Assembly (NCBI RefSeq): GCF_017876515.1
Contig: NZ_JAGIOC010000001.1
Coordinates: forward strand, 2,232,001-2,296,000
Origin: Brachybacterium fresconis
Lineage (GTDB): Bacteria > Actinomycetota > Actinomycetes > Actinomycetales > Dermabacteraceae
Direction: 5' to 3'
Length of the DNA stretch: 64,000 nucleotides
A program made the translations under genes and the position numbers. Under the pieces are notes generated by a model that saw only the letters and a program-made list of their open reading frames with translations, searched no databases and was not told the DNA's origin. Within the stretch, counting starts at the first letter, position 1; the number at the start of each line of letters is the position of its first letter. Positions 60,289 through 64,000 of the stretch are shown here, piece after piece.

Positions 60289-61616
60289 CGATCGCTCCTC
60301 TCGGGCAGCAGCGGCAGGACGGCGCGGGTCCGCCAGATGCCGGGAGCATCCGCGGGACCGGCGTCCAGGGTCCCACCCCAGAGGTCGAGGCGCTCGCGCA
60401 GCCCGGCCAGCCCGCGACCGCCGCCCGTGGTGTGCGCAGAGGCGGGTGCCCGGTGGTTCTCGCACCCGATCACGGTGGCACGCTCCCCCGTCGGTCCGTG
60501 CTGTTCGTGCAGGTGAAGGTGCACGGGGCCGGAGCCGCCATGACGGTGAGCGTTGGTGAGCATCTCGGTCACGATCCGCACCAGGTGCTCGTGCTGGGGG
60601 ACCGGCACACCCCTCGGCAGAGTCAGATCAGCACGCAGATCCATCCCGGCACGGCGGTGATCCTGGAGGATGTGATCCAGACGGGTCTCGAGCGAGGGAT
60701 CCGCGACAGCCGGACGCCCGGGCGTGCTCGTCGGCCGGGCCTCACCCGGGGCGTCCGCCGGCCCGGCGTCATGGGGCGCGCGCGTCGGCCCCGGCTCGCC
60801 GGGCGACCCCGCCCGGTCGGCTCCCTCGTCCCGCAGATCCGCGAGCACCTGATCGAGCTCGGCGAGCGCCTCGCGCGCGGTGGACTCGATCCGTGCGAGG
60901 GCCTGAGCGGCCGCGGCGGCGTCCTGGTTGATCACGCGTCCGCCGGCGGCGGCCTGGATGCTCACGATGGTCAGCGCATGGCCGATCCCGTCGTGCAGCT
61001 CGCGGGCGATGCGCGTGTGCTCGGCCTCCTGGGCGGCGCGGGCCAGGGCCACGTCGAGCCGGTCGCGCGAGGTGGGGCCCAGCAGCCGCGGGGCCAGGAG
61101 GGCCGCGAGCGCACCGACCGGGCCCGCGGCGGTGAGGGCGAGGAGCGTCGTGGCCAGTGCCGCCGCCGCGATACCCAGCCGTCCGATCGCCGAGTCGGCC
61201 GTCGGCACCAGGGGGTTCTCCGCGCCGCGGACGGCCTCGATGAGAGTGAGCACCGCGACGGGCATCAGCATGGTCAGGCACGCGGCGACGAGCAGCCCGG
61301 CCAGCAGGTGCAGCTGCACCCACACCACATCCTGCAGGCGGTGGAGGAGCCTCGGTCGCTGCGGGACGATGAGCTCCCGGCGCACCCCGAGCATCGAGCG
61401 GGCCGCGGTGACCTCGAGCTCGCGCACCCCCGGGACGAGGCCGAGCAGGCCACCGACAAGCACGCTGACCAGCACCCCCGCCGCCAGGGCGCCCAGCGGC
61501 AGAGGCACCTCGAGACGGACGAGGCCCACGAGGGCGAGGACGAGCACGACGGTCGTCCCGATCGCCGCGCCCGTCATCAGCCACGCGAACCGCGCGCCGT
61601 GCCGTCGGATGTTCAC
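60285..61616 (-). CDS. Sensor histidine kinase (HisKA_3 type)
   Basis: 443 residues. About four N-terminal spans; then the dimerisation segment EAEHTRIARELHDGIGHALTIVSIQ with the phosphorylated His; a ~40-residue Pro/Ala-rich insert (ADRAGSPGEPG...TSTPGRPAV); and a HATPase domain with TEMLTNAHRHGG (N-box) and GGGRGLAGLRERL (G-box). GTG at 61616 overlaps the upstream membrane gene stop (GTGA); its own stop overlaps the regulator ATG. The three-gene operon suggests the membrane protein sends the signal or is the sensed partner. Confidence 0.92.
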   Translation of the reverse strand: MNIRRHGARFAWLMTGAAIGTTVVLVLALVGLVRLEVPLPLGALAAGVLVSVLVGGLLGLVPGVRELEVTAARSMLGVRRELIVPQRPRLLHRLQDVVWVQLHLLAGLLVAACLTMLMPVAVLTLIEAVRGAENPLVPTADSAIGRLGIAAAALATTLLALTAAGPVGALAALLAPRLLGPTSRDRLDVALARAAQEAEHTRIARELHDGIGHALTIVSIQAAAGGRVINQDAAAAAQALARIESTAREALAELDQVLADLRDEGADRAGSPGEPGPTRAPHDAGPADAPGEARPTSTPGRPAVADPSLETRLDHILQDHRRAGMDLRADLTLPRGVPVPQHEHLVRIVTEMLTNAHRHGGSGPVHLHLHEQHGPTGERATVIGCENHRAPASAHTTGGGRGLAGLRERLDLWGGTLDAGPADAPGIWRTRAVLPLLPERSDR

Positions 61617-62746
61617 GCCCCCATCCTGGACCGGGAACGGTCCCCGGCACGAGGGTCGATGGTCGAGCGTCGGTGGCCGATGTACCCCCAGACCGCGAGG
61701 GCGAGCATCGGTCCCCAGAACCAGCAGGGGAACGCCAGGGCGAAGGCCAGGGCCGCGACCGGCCCGATCGTGGCGGCGCTGAGCACCACCGGCACGGCGG
61801 CGAAGCACAGCAGCGCGGCGACGGTGAACCCGGGGATCGCGGCCGTGGCGATCGGGACGGGGCGCCCGCCGACGGCGGGGAACCAGCGCGGGAACGTCTC
61901 GCCCCAGGGGCGGATCAGCCCGATGGTCAGGAGCACACCGAGCCAGGCCCCGGTGGACAGCATGAGCCCCCAGACCCGCGTCGTGACGTCCATCTCGGCC
62001 GCGCTGCCGCCGAGCACCGGCCAGGGCGTGAGCCAGGTCAGACGGGCCAGCGCGTAGGGCAGCGGTCCGCAGGCCGCGAGCAGGGTGAGCGCCCGACGGT
62101 GCCGGCGCGTCCAGTCCCCGACCCGGCCCACAGTCCCGGAGGTGCGCAGCGCGAGCACCACGACCGCCGCCCAGACCGCGCCCTCGACGAGGACGTGGGC
62201 CGTGACCAGCAGCTGCGCGGCATCGGCCAGCAGGACGGGCAGGATCGACCCCGCGACATGGCCGACCACCTCGCGGCCGACGACGAGGCCGAGCACGAGA
62301 AGCAGCAGGATCCCCGCGCCGACAGCCCGGCGCGCAGGGCCTCCCCCGCGCAGCAGTGCGATGCCGCAGGCGACCACGATGACGGGCACGACCAGGGCCA
62401 GGAGGTACCCGGTACCTGCCAGAGTTGTGAAGCTCGCGAATCCCAGTCCGAACAGGAGCACCTGAGCGGCGCCGACGACGGCGACGAGACGCGCGATGCG
62501 CCCAGGCACCTCGTGCACGGCGAGGAGGGCGGCACCGGTGGCGACGCCGAGCAGGGCCACCACCATCTGCGCCGCGTACATCGGACCGGGTCCGATCAGC
62601 GTCAGCAGCGGCGGCGGGATCGCCATCGCGGTGAGCGCGGAGGTGTCCGGCGCGAGCAGCCAGCGGATGCCGAGCCCGGCGGAGATCAGACTGGAGAGAG
62701 TGGCCAGGAGCAGAAGGAGGCGGAGGGGGCGGTATGTCGTATCCAT
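61613..62746 (-). CDS. Polytopic membrane protein of the two-component operon
   Basis: 377 residues, about ten spans, not recognised as a known transporter. It opens MDTTYRPLRLLLLLATLSSL and ends with the block RVWGLMLSTGAWLGVLLTIGLIRPWGETFPRWFPAVGG...FPCWFWGPMLALAVWGYIGHRRS, also found as a truncated copy at 45.3 kb. Conserved Trp/Arg pairs in the loops (RPWGE, RWFPA) suggest a specific function. Translation is coupled to the downstream histidine kinase (GTGA). The ATG at 62746 follows GAGG; a longer in-frame extension into the repeat region is rejected. Confidence 0.8.
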   Translation of the reverse strand: MDTTYRPLRLLLLLATLSSLISAGLGIRWLLAPDTSALTAMAIPPPLLTLIGPGPMYAAQMVVALLGVATGAALLAVHEVPGRIARLVAVVGAAQVLLFGLGFASFTTLAGTGYLLALVVPVIVVACGIALLRGGGPARRAVGAGILLLLVLGLVVGREVVGHVAGSILPVLLADAAQLLVTAHVLVEGAVWAAVVVLALRTSGTVGRVGDWTRRHRRALTLLAACGPLPYALARLTWLTPWPVLGGSAAEMDVTTRVWGLMLSTGAWLGVLLTIGLIRPWGETFPRWFPAVGGRPVPIATAAIPGFTVAALLCFAAVPVVLSAATIGPVAALAFALAFPCWFWGPMLALAVWGYIGHRRSTIDPRAGDRSRSRMGA

Positions 62747-63176
62747 GCCTCGAGCCTCGGCCCCCGGCAGTCGTGCCGCCTCCCCCGAGCGGGTGAACCG
62801 TGTCCCCCGGGCGGCGGCACCCAACCCCGATGTCCGAGGCGCGTCCCGGGCGCGCGGGAGGCTCGAGCGCGCAGGAGACTCGAGCGCGCAGCTGGCCCGA
62901 GCGCGCAGCTGGCCCGAGCGCGCAGGAGGCTCGAGCGCGCGGGTCGCTCGGGCGCGCAGCTGGCTCGCGACGGGCGGCCTCACCTCGACCGTGCCCGGTC
63001 CCGGGATCGAGAACGTCATCTGCGGCGTCTCGCCGACCCGGGAGGCGCCCACAACGACGCTCTCGATCAGAGCGGCATCGGAACCGTCTGCAGAACCACG
63101 GCTGGGCCCAGCGCCGGGACCGCCACCGAGCCCACCGCCGTGCCCATCGCCGGAGCCGCCACCGAGGCCACCGCGG
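62747..63176. other. 430-bp intergenic region with tandem repeats
   Basis: No supported gene. The right part (63070-63176) is low-complexity GCC/ACC-rich DNA between the AbgT stop and the membrane gene. It is open in several frames only because of the high GC content. The promoter of the two-component operon should lie at 62760-62840. Confidence 0.45.
62844..62962. repeat. Seven copies of a 17-bp tandem repeat
   Basis: Unit GCTCGAGCGCGCAGCTG with small variations; six copies in register from 62861 to 62962 and a degenerate one before. 17 is not a multiple of 3, so it is not a coding repeat. Confidence 0.85.
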
Positions 63177-64000
63177 TCACTGCCCCAGGAAGATCCCGTT
63201 GCCCGGCCCCAGCGGCAGGTCGAAGACGAAGAAGATCGCCAGGATGATCGTCCACACGATCCAGAACGGCACCACGAAGGGCAGCATGCGCGCCATCAGG
63301 GTGCCGAAGCCCGCGCCGGGCTCGTACTTCCGCACCATGCCCAGCAGCACGATCATGTAGGGGTTCATCGGGGTGATGACCTGGGTGGCGGAGTCGCCGA
63401 CGCGGAAGGCGGCCTGGGTGAAGGCCGGTTCGTAGCCGATCAGCGCGAACATCGGCACGAACACGGCGCCCATGATCGCCCACATGCCGGAGCCGGAGAT
63501 GATGAACAGGTTCAGGCAGCTGGCCAGCAGGATGAACCCGAGGATGGCGGCGAAGCCGTCGAGCCCGGAGGCCTCGAGCCCGGCGGCGCCGGTGACCGCG
63601 ATCCAGGTGCCGATGCCGGACCAGTTGAACAGGGCGATGAAGTTGCCCAGGATGAACGCCAGCACGACGAAGGGCAGCATCTCCTTGATGGCATCGGACA
63701 TCATGCGCACCGCGTCGCGGCTGTTGCGCAGGGTGCCGACCACCGCGCCGTAGGCGACGCCGACGACCATGAAGTACGCGACCACGATGAACACGATCGA
63801 GCTCAGCAGCGGGGACTTGGGCAGGAAGCCGCCGTCCTCGTTGCGCCACGGCGAGGCGGGCATCAGGAACGCGACCAGGAATGCCGCGGTGAGCACGACG
63901 GCGCTGATCACGGCGATCAGCAGGCCCTTGTTCTCGGCCGGGCCGAGCTTGGCGCGCATGTGCTCGGAGTCGGTGGTGTCGGACTCCTCGCCGTCCTCGA
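63177..64000 (-). CDS. AbgT-family transporter, C-terminal part (cut by right edge)
   Basis: The visible ~274 residues are the second half of AbgT transporters (p-aminobenzoyl-glutamate uptake or sulfonamide efflux). An acidic cytoplasmic loop leads into LGPAENKGLLIAVISAVV. About six spans follow. Conserved parts: VVGVAYGAVVGTLRNSRDAVRMMSDAIKEMLPFVVLAFILGNFIALFNWSGIG, SGSGMWAIMGAVFVPMFALIG and the signature GDSATQVITPMNPYMIV. Full length is ~510 residues, so the N-terminal half lies beyond the window. An internal ATG at 63959 is not the true start. Confidence 0.9.
   Translation of the reverse strand, partial: EDGEESDTTDSEHMRAKLGPAENKGLLIAVISAVVLTAAFLVAFLMPASPWRNEDGGFLPKSPLLSSIVFIVVAYFMVVGVAYGAVVGTLRNSRDAVRMMSDAIKEMLPFVVLAFILGNFIALFNWSGIGTWIAVTGAAGLEASGLDGFAAILGFILLASCLNLFIISGSGMWAIMGAVFVPMFALIGYEPAFTQAAFRVGDSATQVITPMNPYMIVLLGMVRKYEPGAGFGTLMARMLPFVVPFWIVWTIILAIFFVFDLPLGPGNGIFLGQ

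Noticed and set aside
61613..63052. A longer reading frame for the membrane protein through the 17-bp repeats
   Set aside because: The first ~100 codons are repeat-derived and unlike a membrane protein start; the ATG at 62746 fits the hydrophobic N-terminus.
63070..63176. Small gene between the AbgT stop and the membrane gene
   Set aside because: Low-complexity repeats are open in several frames at once and show no start site.
1..64000. tRNA or rRNA genes and prophage or insertion elements
   Set aside because: I read both strands for T-loop motifs, transposase and phage hallmarks and saw none that I can support. Running tRNAscan-SE and an IS search would settle this.

Overview
The window is very GC-rich DNA from a Gram-positive actinobacterium. 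Evidence: a mycobacterial-type glutamine-dependent NAD synthetase start, a short actinobacterial-type 4.5S SRP RNA, ABC sugar permeases with no ATPase of their own, Tat-exported hydrolases, frequent 4-nt ATGA/GTGA gene overlaps, and starts that look leaderless. A Brachybacterium-like member of the Micrococcales is my best guess; the genus is inference. I see no rRNA, tRNA, CRISPR array, insertion sequence or prophage module.

Layout. 0-9.3 kb: start of nadE (cut by the left edge), a carbohydrate ABC importer (two permeases, lipoprotein), a hairpin pair with a decayed Abi-like gene, an ABC exporter pair, a membrane protein, and recR. 9.4-15.7 kb: GH125 alpha-mannosidase, a glutaredoxin-like protein, a 2Fe-2S ferredoxin, a GyrI-like protein, then a histidine phosphatase overlapping a PEP-synthase-like phosphotransferase, divergent from an HTH gene and a coupled partner. 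15.7-24.6 kb: dnaX, a repeat-containing membrane protein, a VOC protein, a dicarboxylate/amino-acid symporter, and a TetR/SDR divergent pair with palindromic operators. 24.8-30.7 kb: MFS exporter, a secreted beta-rich protein and a Tat-exported GH101 glycosidase. 30.7-35.5 kb: a TIGR01777 epimerase, a CPBP protease-like protein, the SRP RNA gene ffs, and an AGCS alanine/sodium symporter. 35.5-39.3 kb: a repeat-dense intergenic segment, an aldo/keto reductase, an aldehyde dehydrogenase and its DUF779 partner. 39.4-49.5 kb: accessory and regulatory genes, namely a TetR/ABC exporter unit, MerR/DUF4188, an ECF41 sigma factor with its AhpD-like partner and a recognisable ECF41 promoter, a DHFR-fold reductase, PhyH/AraC, and an FAD monooxygenase. 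49.6-57.4 kb: a heterodimeric ABC exporter, DUF1801, arsC-acr3, and lrgB-lrgA, with two copies of a 62-bp palindromic repeat. 57.4-64 kb: GNAT, a Tat-exported C39-like protein, a flavin oxidase, a three-gene overlapping two-component operon, and an AbgT transporter cut by the right edge.

How it fits together. Sugar import, GH125 and secreted GH101 suggest use of host or environmental glycans (mannosides and mucin-type O-glycans), although they are not in one operon. Several small regulator/target pairs carry visible operators: TetR/SDR, TetR/ABC, MerR/DUF4188 and ECF41/AhpD-like. The least explained locus is the phosphohistidine-domain kinase, phosphatase and divergent HTH cluster at 12.6-15.7 kb.
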